Part shown: positions 34,401 to 47,171 of the stretch, piece after piece
Layout of the letters: every line of letters begins with the position of its first letter
Numbering within the stretch: the stretch's first letter is position 1
Source: Dimorphilus gyrociliatus
Taxonomy: Eukaryota; Annelida; Polychaeta; Dinophilidae
Length of the DNA: 64,000 nucleotides
Direction: 5' to 3'
Assembly: GCA_904063045.1 (NCBI GenBank)
Contig: CAJFCJ010000030.1
Span: forward strand, 124,001-188,000
Program-made: the position numbers and the translations under genes
The notes under the pieces: generated by a model
Told to the model about the DNA's origin: nothing
Seen by the model: only the letters and a program-made list of their open reading frames with translations
Database searches by the model: none

Positions 34401-36918
34401 ACGGAAGAAGAAACTACGTCTGAAAGTTTTAGAACTAGAAGAAAAACTAGTAGTGTTCATTATTCCAGCTATACGCCTAGAATGTTTAGTCCGATTGACT
34501 CTGATATTTCCGATACCGATAGAGAAAATTTGATTAACTATAGAAAAGAAGTAAAAATGTCTCAAAAGAGAAGAAAAAATATTGGAAATCCAACTCCTTT
34601 AAAAGGTAAACTGAGTGAGGATGAAATAAATGATTCCTCTGAAACAGTACTTTATAGAATGGCTAGCGAAAGCGATTATGATATTCGAAAAACTTCACTG
34701 AGGTCTCGAAGAGATTTATTTGAGGTGGAAAAAGAAAAGAGGAAAAGTAGTAATAGAACCAGAAAGGTTAAAAAGAGATCGGAAATTATCGGAGAATCGG
34801 ATCATGTAAAAGAATATGAGCACTTTAGAGAGTCTGAACAATCAAAAGAATCGGAATTTTCCAAAGATTCTGAGATTTCAAGAGATTCCAATTTGTCAGA
34901 AGACTCACAAGTTATGGGAGAGGTGGGACGTTCAAGAAAGTCTGGACGTAAAAAGAAATCGCAGCGTTCTAGACGTACCAAACAATCAGAACGTTCAAGA
35001 CACTTGGAGCGAACAAGACAGTCAGGGCGAACAAAGCAAACAGAGCGTAATAGAGAGTTTAGGCGTACGAGACAGTCGGAACATGCTAGAGATTCCGAAA
35101 GTTTAGGAGAGTGTGACAGTACAGAAGAGTCACATAATATAAGACAGAGAGGAGATCGAGGTGCAGCAGGATTTATGAGAGAGTCAGTTGATAGGAGGGA
35201 ATCAGGGCGTATGAGAGAGTTAGCAGGTGCAAGAGAGGGCGGACGTATGAAAGAATCGGGATATATAAGAGATTCAGGAGACACAAGGGAAGGAAGACGT
35301 ATGAAAGAGTCGGAATATATAAGAGATTCAGGAGATACAGGGGAAGGAGGATGTATAGAAGAGTCGGGATATAAAAGAGATTCAGGAAATACAAGGGAAG
35401 GAGGACGTATGAAAGAATCGGGTTGTACAAGAGAGTCAGGAGATAAGAAAGAATCAAGACATTCGAGAGGGTCAGGTGGTAGGAGAGTTACAAGAGGGCA
35501 GAAAGGCAAGACAGATTTAGAGGAGAGAAGGGAGTTATCTGGCAACAAAGAATCAGGAGAAAGGAAAAAATCAGGAACTAGAAAAGAACGGAGAGGTAGA
35601 AAAGAAACAGGAAATTTTAAGCAATCGGTGATCACAAAAGAAGATCTCGCTCTCAGTGAGTTTGAAGATATGGATGGAACAGTAATGAAAGCAACAGGTT
35701 GTGTTCGTGGGGTGGGTGTAATGCAAGAAGCAAGATGTGTAAAGGAAACTGGTGTAATTAAAGAAGCGGGTGGTCTGAAAGGAAAGGGAGCAAAAAGAGA
35801 TATATCTGATTTAAGGGAAACAAGATCAGCTAGAGGATTGAGAGCCATGAAAGAAACAGATACAGAGAGCGTTACTAGTACTACTAGTGTTCATGAGCTT
35901 AAAAAGCATTTTGAAACGAAAGGGTATTGTAAACCGACTAAAGCCACTACACTTAAAAAAAAAGATGTAAGAAATACAATCCTGTCTACCACGGCAAATA
36001 TATTTAATATGCATGGCTTAATTTTTTTATCTTACATTAACATACTTAGATTAGATTCATTTGGTTTTATAATGCATGGCTATATTCCTACAATTATCAT
36101 ACTTATTAATTGTATATTAATATCTATTTTTTGTAACAGCAAACACGAATTAAGAGTAAGTTAAGACAAGTCATCGAAAATGAATCATCGAATGTCGACT
36201 ATACACCAAACGTTAAACCATCACATTGGAGAATGAAGAAGGAAGTACCTAGATCTGCACCACATATCAATCCAGCTAGGTCAGAACCAGATTTGACTGG
36301 ATCCACCAGATTGCATAGATATCCTGTTGCGACCCCTTCGCGGCATGCAAGATCTCCTCCTCCAACGAAACCAGTATGTCTATCATATTATTCATTATAG
36401 ATTTATGTATAATATTGTCATTTACACCACTTTAGAAACCACCAAGTGGTAGTGTAAGTAGGATGCATCGTAGGTCTAAATCTACAGATACATGGATAGA
36501 CCATAAACCAGCGTGTATTGTCGAAACTACAACGGTTATGCAACCTGTTATCAAAAAGAGAAAATCTGTTACAAATTTATCCGAAAAAGATCTCAAAGCA
36601 GATAAATATGCCCTAACCCACCAAGATCTTGACTCTGATGGCGATATAAGAACGAAATTAGTAAAGGTAATTAGCTTTTTAATTAAGAACTTTAATGAAT
36701 AATTTGTTGAAATTTGAAATCTTTAGGGTGATATTGTTCGTACTCGTTCCGGTGGAAAGGCGGTTGTTTTCAATGAAGTTGAAAATATTACTCAAAAATC
36801 ACCCGGTAATCGTAAACGTCGATCAAATCAAGAAGAGAATCAAGGAATTGTCGACATCCAAGATTTGGAAGATAGATGCCATATCGGTATAGAGGGACAC
36901 GATATGCGTAGAAAGTAA
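31454..36918 (+). CDS. KIF23: KIF23/MKLP1 (kinesin-6) with repeat-rich stalk
   Basis: Mitotic kinesin; its relatives form centralspindlin with a RhoGAP and bundle midzone microtubules for cytokinesis. Eighteen exons, about 1401 residues: 31454-31464, 31605-31662, 31714-31836, 31901-32006, 32069-32205, 32264-32364, 32416-32595, 32652-32877, 32932-33043, 33109-33188, 33252-33371, 33434-33731, 33803-33951, 33985-34068, 34203-35966, 36140-36373, 36436-36666, 36727-36918. The start MKPTRGKTPRK is typical for the family. The motor (about 24-430) has GVTSSGKT (P-loop), NAESSRSHS (switch I) and LVDLAGSER (switch II). [19 protein letters not shown] and TPGRRKL are MKLP1-type. A neck and short coiled coil follow. 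Residues 596-1183 come from one exon and are Arg/Ser/Glu-rich low complexity. The C-terminal Arf-binding-like region is conserved ([36 protein letters not shown]). Human KIF23 is about 960 residues, so the extra length lies in the stalk. The C-terminus may be extended by a further splice at AGAAA|GTAAGT. Confidence 0.95.
35238..35453 (+). repeat. Four tandem 54-bp coding repeats
   Basis: Within the large KIF23 exon, four consecutive 18-codon units (starts at 35238, 35292, 35346, 35400) share the pattern [18 protein letters not shown] with a few changes per unit. The period is a multiple of three, so the frame is kept. Shorter degenerate copies of (R/K)xSG(R/D) extend on both sides. Confidence 0.9.
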
Positions 36919-39900
36919 GTAAATGACTTTAAAATTGAATAAAGACTTACTTTAAAAAAAATCTATTATATTTTACTGTGTTTTGTTTTAAAGGAGATCG
37001 AAAGCCTCGCAAGTTTAAGTTTTCAAGTCTTATACCCTACATGCTGATTTTTTTTCCTTCTACATTTTTTTCTCCTTCTCTTTGGCTATTTTTTATTATT
37101 ATTAGAATTAGTCCTTTTTTCTGTGGCTTTTTTCTTACTTTTTTTGTTCAGAGGTTAATTTTTCTTTTATACCTCATCTACTATAGTTTTGATTTAAGAA
37201 CAACTCCATTCAGTCATCTTTTTGTCAACGAATGAACATATTCAATCAACTTTAAAAGTTAAAAAATGCAATTCTTAGTCATTTATTAAACAAAACGTAT
37301 TTTTATTGAAGTTGATCATGCATTTTCCAAATTCTGGACGTTTCCGAAGATATCAAAATAATCACTTTCTCCATATCAAAAAAAACATATCTAATTGAGT
37401 ACAGAAATGATGTAATAATTTTATTGATCATTATTTATTGTTTGTTTTGTACTGATAACTGCGTTCCTTGTTGTAATAGAAGAGGAGAAATTAAAATTAC
37501 TAAACATATTAGATAAAACAAGTGCTTTGTGTTATATTGTTAGGAATTTGTATTACATAACTTGTAGAATATCTTTATTTTTCACTTCCGTAAACATATT
37601 ATATGCGAAATACTAAGTTTAGGTTTAGTACATCAAGACAAATAGTTTTTTTCTGGTATTCACATCCACTTTTATCCACAGTCCATTTAGTAAATTAAGA
37701 AAAATTTTCTCATTACGATCGCAGAGAGCGGAAAGCTTTCTTAAGATAATTTAAACTTCACTATGAGAATGCGTCTGCAAAGAGACGAAGTTTGGCCTTG
37801 AGCTAAACGAAGAAAAAAATAGTCTATTGTCAAGAAGATCCAATATATAAGAGTCGTTTTGCCTTTAATATCAATAACAGGATATGTACTGTTTTCTATG
37901 GGCTATTTACACATAACATTTGTCATCTAAATCGGATCAATGAGCTATTATTGCAGAAGAAAGTAAACTTTTCTTATTAATTAAATATGTATTAACAACT
38001 TTTTTCGAGAAGAAAGCTACGTTTAAAACTACATGAGAAACATTTAACTCTAAATGCCATTGGTTATAAGAGATACAAACAAAACGTACCTCCTAAAGTT
38101 TTATACATTTATTACTATCATTGCGTGACATAAACTTTTTATAGTGTAGTTATATATAGCAGGTAAGATTTTTCCTGGAACTAATTTACTCCTATTAAGT
38201 ATTAAATTCTCCAGTATAAAGTAACAATTTCTTTTAGGTGAAAGATATATTATATATAAATATTATATATTAACATCAAATCTGTAATCGATATGTTTTT
38301 TTTTTCAGTGATATTTCGATTAGTCGTTTAGTTTTAAAGGCGTAATATCGTACAACATTCTACGTTGATTGGTTGAAACTTCGAACCAATGTTAAAGCTA
38401 TGTAACTTCGGACTCGCTTTCAATAAACTAGAAATATATTCAACATGTATATCTTCAATTACAAGATATTAAATATATTAACTATACTTTTACTTTAATG
38501 CTAGGATAGGAATTTGGTTACTTGATTAACCAACAGGGCTTTTGAACTATTCTCCGTATAAGGAAAGCTATAACGCACATCATTCTTCATCTCTCGTCGG
38601 AGGCATTTTTCAAATTAAAATATTTCTGTTATCTTCGATTATAGAACTCTCACTTTCGTATTTTTATAGAATTCCGAAATATTAATATTTTAACGAAATA
38701 TCTAGAGAGTCTTTGTTCTTTTTTTTTACTGTTATATTCTTTTTGATCTTTCTATTTTAGACTTTGAATGCGAAAATTTGAATAACTATAGTTTATAGCA
38801 TATAAAAATAACCAATAAAACCATAATCAAAAGTCTTATTATTTGTTAACAAGAACTGAATTGATACTAACGACAAGGTTTTTGTCTTGTTGAATTGTAC
38901 AATAGACAAAATCTTTAGATAGCCATAAGACTTTTTATGGCAATGATCAATTTGGATGACAGCAATTTGTTTCGACAAGCACTATCTTATTGGTTTTATA
39001 TCGAATCTATTTCTGTATACTGGATTATATTAGTATTAATAAAATAATCGTTCATATTCGAAATATCGACTAATAAACTTCCAAGATATAAATCTCTTTT
39101 AGATATCTTAATCATAATTATTTCCCTCTGCTTTGTAAGATTCTGTAATATCGTAGGTTCTGGTTCAGTGAACAAGACAAAAGGTTACGACCTACTCCGT
39201 GCTGAAATGCATATTTCAAGAATCTGTTTTAGTTTACATCAATATTGTTATTTACAAAAAGTAGATTTTTTTTATATCATTCCCTTAATCAATATAGCAT
39301 CTTTTCCAACCGATTTCTGGCATCCTGATTGAAAAAATTATATAGAATTAAAGTATTTTAAGCAAGGACAATAGAGTACATTTTTAAAGAGAGAATCAAT
39401 AATTGTTTTGTTTCTTTTAAAAGAAATTATCAACATAAAAATGTTGTTTAACTAACAATACAAAAATTATATTAATTAATTATTATAATTACAAAATTTT
39501 CTTTCCTTCAAAAATAATTCAATTGGAATGTTAAATTTCAAATGTTTACAACTAATTTAACACAACGAAATTGAATTTTTTCCAAACAAGTGGATTCTAT
39601 AATTGTAATTTATTTATTGTTTTTACTATACTTAGTATTATTAAGGTTGTAGAGATATTTGGAGGTAAAATATATACTCTTTTCTAGAGTTCTTTTGAAT
39701 AAATGATTCTTCAAAGTTGTATAGTTTAACCTTTTTCTTATTAATATTTAACGTAAATATATATGTTATATAAAGTTATTTCTGCTGTTAAGTTTATAAG
39801 TCATTCTATAGTTTTCGTTCCTAGTTAATATTTATTCTCAATCTCTTTTAGGAACTAAGATTGTGTTTGTTTCCATTGACTGAAACTCTTACTTCTTGAG

Positions 39901-41003
39901 CAAATGATAAAATGATACTATCTTTTAGTCATTCTCTAAACTTCTAGTTTGGATGCTTTAGCATTCTACTATTGAAACGATTGGATTCAGTTTAAATAGA
40001 TTTAAATATTCTATAGATAAAAATAACTTTTCTTCTTTAAAATAGTAGAATTAATTATATCTAATGTCCATACATCTAATATTGACACTAACTGATATAA
40101 ATGTTTGAATGCAGATATCTAATTCTAAGACAATATGCTTACATGTCTTTTGTTAAAAAATTAAAGAAACTCTCATCTAAAACTAGCAATATTTCATAAT
40201 GTTTACAGAATTTGGCTTTATATTTCTTGGAAAGGGTCATTGATATGTCACGATTAAAAGCATCTAATTTGATGTGAGTACTCTTTAATTTCCGATTCCA
40301 GTAAATTTCTAAGAATGTATACTGAAAATCGATTTACTGTGCATACCAAAGTGTATACTTTTTATATTAACTAAATCAAGTAATCAATATATTAACGCAG
40401 CCAGCATTTGAGCATTTCAGGAGGTTGGTGATTTTAATTGGTGATAGGATTATTTATAGAAAAACAATAGTGTTCTCCATCATAAAAATTATTTAGAATT
40501 TCTATATATGTATCAACATTTTTATATTAACATTGGAAAACTATAACATTTTCAAGATTGATAAAAGTAATCACTTTATGTCTTGAAAGAAGGTTAATTA
40601 GGGCAAAAAAAGAATCAAGTCTTTTATTTTTTATAATATTGTTTTGAGACATTTAATCCTTAATATGGGACATGATGAATAATAGGTTAAATACGCTTGT
40701 TCAATTTTGTTTCGTTTTCATCTAAAGTGTCAAGTTATATGTTTATTTTAATTGAAAAATCTGTAAAAAAGTTAAACATTCAAAGCATTTAAAATACTTG
40801 ATTTAAGATGGATCACAGTTAAGACTTATTTACTGTATACATTATACACTTAAGATGAGTACTATGTACTTTTTTATTTTTAAATATAAAAATAACTCCC
40901 CCTGGTGTAAGAATATTAACTTTTCCACTTTAATTGCACGGTAATGCCTGAATGTGATTGTTTGAAAGTATTTACTAAGTAAATAGTTCAAAATTTCAGA
41001 AAA
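36919..41003. other. Intergenic, 4 kb without a gene
   Basis: Follows the KIF23 stop. The first 300 bp hold a T-rich stretch, and a possible alternative last KIF23 exon starts near 36996. The rest is AT-rich with no supported ORF, repeat array or RNA gene. Confidence 0.5.
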
Positions 41004-42021
41004 ATGGCATTCAATTCCATATTAACATGGAAGTTCTTGTGCATATGTATGGTTGGATTAAGTATCTTGGCTCTGGTCTCGTTTCCCCCTCGTAATCCTA
41101 TTCCAACAACTACATTGATATTCGGCTCAGATAGAAGCTCTAGAGTGAAAACTTTCGATCTAACGAGTCGAAATAATGAAGTATACCAATGTCTACCACT
41201 TGTTCAGGCAGACATGGCAAAAATGTGCCTCTACAATGAGTCGTATATATCATCATTATTGAGGAATAATAACAAACATATATTTGATAAGGAAAATTTT
41301 GATACTTTATCAAAATTGCTTCAAAGCAATCCAGATGCAGGTTGGTAGATTATAAATATAAATTGCATTCAATTTACAAAGTATCTAATTATAATAATGC
41401 CATTTTGTTTTTACTTTAGGATTTATTGACATTGGAGCAAATTTAGGTCTATATACCATCTTTGTTTCTAAATTATATCAGAGACGCGTAGTAGCTGTTG
41501 AACCATTCCCTCCAGTAATTAAAAGATTTCAAAAGTCGCTTCAAATAAATGGGTTAACTGATTATGTAACACTTATAACAAACCCTATCAGCGACAGTCG
41601 AAAAACAAAATTCTTCCACCTACAAAAGGGAAATGTTGGCCAGAATAAACTTGCGACTGCTTATGAGAGATCTAATAAACCTATGTTGAGAGTAGAGACC
41701 ATAGTTATGGATGATATAGTCAGATTCATACCATTTAAAAGTGCTATTATGAAAATTGATGTAGAAGGTGAAGAGTCTAGAGCATTTAGTGAAGCAAGTG
41801 AATTGATTACGAGAATAGATGTTGTGGCAATTCTTATGGAATGGAGGCATGTTAAGTTGAGACAAGATGGAAATAGTGTTCAACTCATGTCAAAATTCCT
41901 TTATCTAATGACAACGAATGACTATTTGCCTTATTCAATGACTCAACAACCATTATCATACGGATCATGGGACAAATGGCCAATAGACGTTGTTTTCAAA
42001 AAGCGATCAATTTCATTTTAA
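41004..42021 (+). CDS. Membrane-anchored FkbM-family methyltransferase
   Basis: Two exons, 41004-41340 and 41420-42021, joined in phase 1 across a 79-bp intron; 312 residues. Residues about 9-27 (LTWKFLCICMVGLSILALV) form one hydrophobic segment after a short N-terminus, fitting a type II signal anchor with the enzyme domain in the Golgi lumen or outside the cell. The catalytic part has the SAM-binding motif I FIDIGANLGLYT (about 114-125), then VVAVEPFPP (acidic loop that binds the SAM ribose), then MKIDVEGEE, typical of FkbM methyltransferases, and ends with WPIDVVFKK. Bacterial relatives O-methylate sugars or polyketides. Animal members are mostly uncharacterised and have been suggested to modify glycans. 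The substrate is not evident. The intron and base composition match the neighbours, so a recent bacterial transfer is not indicated. Confidence 0.88.
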
Positions 42022-42356
42022 TAGTACTGACAAACTAAGTTATCTTTAATAAATTCTATAAACCAAACTTATTAATTTATACATATATACATAGGAATTT
42101 TGTTTTTTAATCATTATCTATCTCTTCTATTCTAATATGGCAGAACTTTTATTGAACAACAGAATTAATCGAACTTTCGCGTATTTATGGATTTTTTTCG
42201 AATTCATTAATCAGCATATATCTATTTCATCACCAGTTGTGTCTTCTCTTAGCCTTTCTTCGATTGTTTTTCAAGCCAGCTTGAAGAACATCTTGAACAG
42301 TGATAAATTTATAATTCTTATAATCAATAACTGGGACATTTTTTTTTAAACTAAGC

Positions 42357-42404
<48 letters not shown>

Positions 42405-44416
42405 GCATAATGTAAACGAATCTGTAAACCGGTTGTTGTCTCATCGAGAAAGAAGCACTAATTATAAATAAGTCCTAAATTTCTAACAATACTTTGGCTT
42501 TAACATAGATTAATAGCATCTTAGAATTTTAGTGTCTTTTGAACAATTTAAGCAATCCGCATAAAAGCCTAGGCACAAATTATTGAAAAGCTATTTAATA
42601 GGACTCATAAAAAATAACAAGAATTATAATCTATTTTATGGGACATCTTGAAAAGAAGCTACTTTAATGTATTCAATATATATTCTATCTAGAAAAAATG
42701 ATACGTTTTTAATTAATGGATATCGAACGGAAGATCAACGTGGACCAAAGAAAGCTGGTAATTTGTAAAGGAGAATAAGTTAAGCCAACTTTGTGAGTGG
42801 AAGTTATTGTATCTAGTCAAGATTGTTTAGCGATAAAGCGAACTAATAATTCTAGAACTGTGCTTGCCTATCTTTCTGCAAATATGTTTTGTGGCCTCTA
42901 TTTTTAAAACATAAAATTCCATCTCTTATTAGTATAATAGAGAGAAAAAGAACACACAATGAATAATTACCATGAGCTAAGATATGATTGAAAGAAAGGT
43001 ACTATAATTTATTAAGTAACATACGTCCATATTTTCCCTCATCATTGGCGGGTTATCTCACAGAGAATCTCGAGCTTAACATATCGATTAGTATAGTATA
43101 TTGATTGACTATATACTTCAGTCAGGAAGTTAAACTTAAATTCTATTACAGGTGCCAAACTTCCCAAAATTGGAAGATATATGACATATATATAACTAAT
43201 TAATTAATTTTATATAATATTTATTGAAAAGTTCCTACTAAAATCTTCATATTATGTAATCATCTAGTAAATTCCATATATTTTATATACTATAAATTGT
43301 GATAAAGAAAATTTATCTACGTTAATTCTCATCATATTTCCAAGTACATCAACACTTCCATCGAATAGTTTATAATATTTGATATAATCACAGTTGCTTG
43401 ATGTATAGATAGATGTTGGAAGAGCACACGGAATCCTAGCTACTTAAACTTGAGTTAAGATTAGGGGAGATCAACAGATGCTTTGGATGAAACCTAAAGG
43501 AATAAGTATTACCAGATTATCTATAAAGACGTTCTACGATACAGTGTCTTAAAAACACAATCTAATTGTAAATTTACAAAAATTCTCGAAACATATTATT
43601 ATTAACTGAGGATGTGATGTAAATATTTGAAATTCAGAATTAAAAACGTGTTTGTTGACAAAGAAATAACATCAACTTAAACCTATATTTAGATTTGTTA
43701 GCTAGGTATCTTTTTACAAACCACTAGTAAGCGTTTTCAAATCACAAATTTATCTTATCTTTATAAAAAAAAGATTTCTATAATCAAAAGATAAAGAAAA
43801 AAGATTTAAAGCCATAAAGAAATATTACTTCTTTCTCTTATAGACCTATTCTACAAATCAATCATTCTCTATTTTCCAATTAATCTTGGAGATTATACTA
43901 AAAAAATTTCTTATATAGTCTACTTATTGATTTATGCCACACGAGGACGCGATAAGTAGGAGCGTTTAAATTTATTATTATTCCATACTTTCTAAAAATA
44001 CTGTATTATCAATATGAAGGTATTTTGCAGGGAATTTCAAGGAAAATAAAAGATTACAATAAATTCCTAATCACTCAGAAATCTAATTAATTATTTATAG
44101 AAGGATATTTGATAAATCACCGAGTGATAATCATTGAACACGGTCAGTCAACACAGTCAAGAGACAGGCGTCAAATATTTCATCTACTTTTCTTTTTTAA
44201 AGTGGAAAGTGTAATAATGTTATAACATTATATAAAACTGCTTGAAACAAAACAGCTTATTAATAATTTAGTCAAGTTAAACATCAATGATGTTAATGTT
44301 ATACAAGGAAAATGAATTAGAGTCTAACGTTCTAACCGTTTTTTATATTTTATATAACAAAACATAGAGGAAATTTGAATATTACAGAAAAAAACATTCT
44401 ATTATTAATTATTATC
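42022..44416. other. Intergenic with TA microsatellite
   Basis: AT-rich DNA with a (AT)n run at 42361-42400 and no supported gene. Confidence 0.5.
42361..42400. repeat. (AT)n microsatellite
   Basis: Twenty uninterrupted AT units. Confidence 0.95.
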
Positions 44417-46043
44417 TTAATCCTTTTTAGATTTTTTGAAAAATCTTAAACAACATTTCATTAAACAGAAAACAATTAGCTTTTTCATTAACCAAACAAT
44501 TAAAAGACATATAATTAATGCAATTAGCAATAAATCTAAATTATAAAGTTTATATGTTGGCATATCTATTGCTGAATGTCTCAAATGACTACCTCCAAAC
44601 TCTAATACATGTTCAATCCAATATACAGCATTCTCTAGTGGCGTAGGTTTCTGAGACTTGATAAGACTAGAAACTCGTTCTGCAGATATTTTATATGCAT
44701 TAGATTGCAGCATCTTTGCAATATACTCTTGAAGGAATGTCAAATCTTTTGTATGAAATGGTAGAAGTTCCAACATTCCATGCCTTTTCACTCGAATTGA
44801 GTTGTCCGTGCTATCCATAGGCATTGGAATAACTAACATAGGAGTTCCATGATACATTGCTTCGTAAACAGAATTTAAGCCACCGTGTGATATGAACAGG
44901 GCACAATTTTTCTTAGATAAAAGGTATGCTTGTGGAACCCATTTAAAAATATGAATATTTGGATAATCTTTATCTAAACTACATTTTAATGACCAAATCC
45001 ATTGAACATCTGGAAACTTAACAAGACTTTTACGTATGTCGTCTAATAAACTTGGATGATTGCAAAAATTCAAAGTACTGCCAAAGACAACTATGCCGAA
45101 TCTGTAAAATATGTGTAACTTGTCTATAGAAAACGTTCATTAATCAGCAATAGGTGTAAATTATTTACCTTTTAGATGTAATTTCCTCAATTTTAGGATC
45201 AATATCTGTCTTCTTCACAGGTTGAAATGCTAACATACCACCAATGTATATTATATTTGGGGTCAGAGGTCTAGGAAATTCAAAAATATTGTTTGAATTC
45301 ATAAAAAACAGTTCCGACTGTTTTCGAATTTGTGATATACTTTTGCCAGGTGAAATTTGTAATTCTGCTTTCAATTTCTCAAAGTTTTTATCTAATTTTG
45401 TTAAAAAATAGGACAAAAATAAACTGGAAATAACACTTTTCGCCCTGTCAGTTATTGTCATTTTATCTGTTAAAGAACTCATAAAAGGAGGAACCCAAGA
45501 CATTGGTGAAGGAACAACAGCTTCTGAATATGTTATGTATGAAGAACATTCAAACATAATAAACGGTTTTTTATACATTTCTGCTAAAATAAACCCACAA
45601 AAGTAAAAGTGATCGATAATTAATAAATCGAATTCTTCTAGTCTTTTCTTCATTGATGAATCTCTCAACATTTCTCTACAATCTTCAATTAAGCCGTTCC
45701 AAATAATTTTTCCATATTCATCCAAGGCAAACATTGAGATATTTTGATATAGCAAATCAACGGAAGACTTTTTTATAGTCTCTCCAATGATCTCAACTGT
45801 TTCATCCGATAGCGGAGAAGCGACATCAAAGAATGAGATATTTCCAGGATTATCTATTCGAACAGTTCCTTGACGCGAAATGCTAACATCGTGGCCAGCC
45901 TCAATCAACCCTTTTCCAAGGACAACCATATTATCTGCGTGACTCTTGGAAGCATACTTTGTAACTGGAGGTGTTAAAAGTAAAATATTCGACGCCGAAC
46001 CTAAAATTGCTAGGTGGCTAATAAACAATATTGCCTTAAACAT
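44417..46043 (-). CDS. UGT: UDP-glycosyltransferase (UGT family)
   Basis: Endoplasmic-reticulum enzyme that transfers sugar from a UDP-sugar to small lipophilic molecules. Two exons, 45169-46043 and 44417-45101, joined within an Arg codon; 519 residues, the usual UGT length. The first ATG is at 46043; the frame is open further upstream but without ATG. A signal peptide (MFKAILFISHLAILGSAS) is followed by NILLLTPP and by KSHADNM, containing the presumed catalytic His. The C-terminal half carries the UGT signature: GIVVFGS, then WVPQAYLLSKKNCALFISHG followed by GLNSVYEAMYHGTPMLVIP. The sugar-contacting DQ-DN positions read MDSTDN here. The membrane anchor is at LLLIALIICLLIVWL near the C-terminus, followed by a basic tail (FFKKSKKD). 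Donor and acceptor cannot be told. It lies 1.1 kb from the divergently transcribed caspase gene. Confidence 0.93.
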
Positions 46044-47171
46044 CGATTTGATAACTGGTCGGTCTTGTTTAAAGAGTACTATGAATACTATTACTGCTGG
46101 CAACAACCTTTATATGATAGCCGAAGTTTTATCTAGACAAGATGTTTTTCTTACAGGCCTACGTTATTTTATCAGCTGATTGTGAAATATTCACTTATTT
46201 AGTGAAGATAAAATAGTTAAAAATTTCTCTTAGTTGTGCAATAAGACGGGTTTTAAATTGTTCAACTCTGAAGAATATTGTCCATTTCCTAATCTAATTT
46301 AAAGTCAAGGAAAAGCAATATAAATGAATTTAACAGATGCATAATGTCATATATTTGTTCTTAAAGTCAATTATTATGCATTTTCTAACAGTTTATGACA
46401 ATTTCTAACGTCTTTTTTATTAATAAATAACTATGCAGAACGTAATCTGCAATGTTTCTTAAATAAAGTCTACTCGTTAAAGATTAATAAATATTTAATG
46501 TATGACTTTGCAGACCACTATTTTATATAGACTTTACTCATTAATACTTAAATTACTAAAAAGAAATCGAATGATTGAGGAGTAACAAAAGGATTCATGC
46601 GGAACGTAAAGCTGCTGGATAATCATGTAAATTGGTAATCTCTTGTGCATATTATATCCCTTGACTCAGTCACGTTTCACTTACAGTCTTATCATTAGGA
46701 GAAATAATGAAATTATGCTTTTACAATGTATAATTATTTATTTTAATTAAAAAGATATATTAATGATCTATCTGAGAAAACTTTTCATTTTTTAATATTA
46801 TTAATTTCATTTGTATATTGAAAAGAGCGATATTAAACGTGGCGTATACGTAGATACTTTTTAACAGTGTTAAAGACATTGTAGCTTTGACATTTGTTAT
46901 ATAAATAACTAATTCTAGTACAGTAAATCTTTGTTTTATAACGGGGGAAAAACTGATTATACCTTTCATAAGAAAAAATTGAAAATGTACCGCAGAGTTG
47001 ACATCTGTCTCTTCAATTTGTTGATGGATCGTGTTCGATAGCTACTTTTTAGGGATTTTTATTGTCTTTAAATAAGAAAAAATTCATTAGTTTTTCATTA
47101 GTAGAAGATATAGAGTCGAAGAGAGAACGAGGAAATATAATAATTATAATAAAAGCATTTTAAAAAGTGCA
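46044..47171. other. Divergent intergenic region, UGT / caspase
   Basis: Must contain both promoters. It is AT-rich, and no clear core element or other gene is seen. The ORFs on either strand are short and Ile/Lys-rich. Confidence 0.45.

Noticed and set aside
34802-35848. 348-codon frame on the minus strand, Leu/Pro/Ser-rich
   Set aside because: It is the mirror of the repeat-rich KIF23 exon: purine-rich coding repeats read as Ser/Leu/Pro on the other strand. The plus frame is joined to conserved KIF23 exons on both sides.
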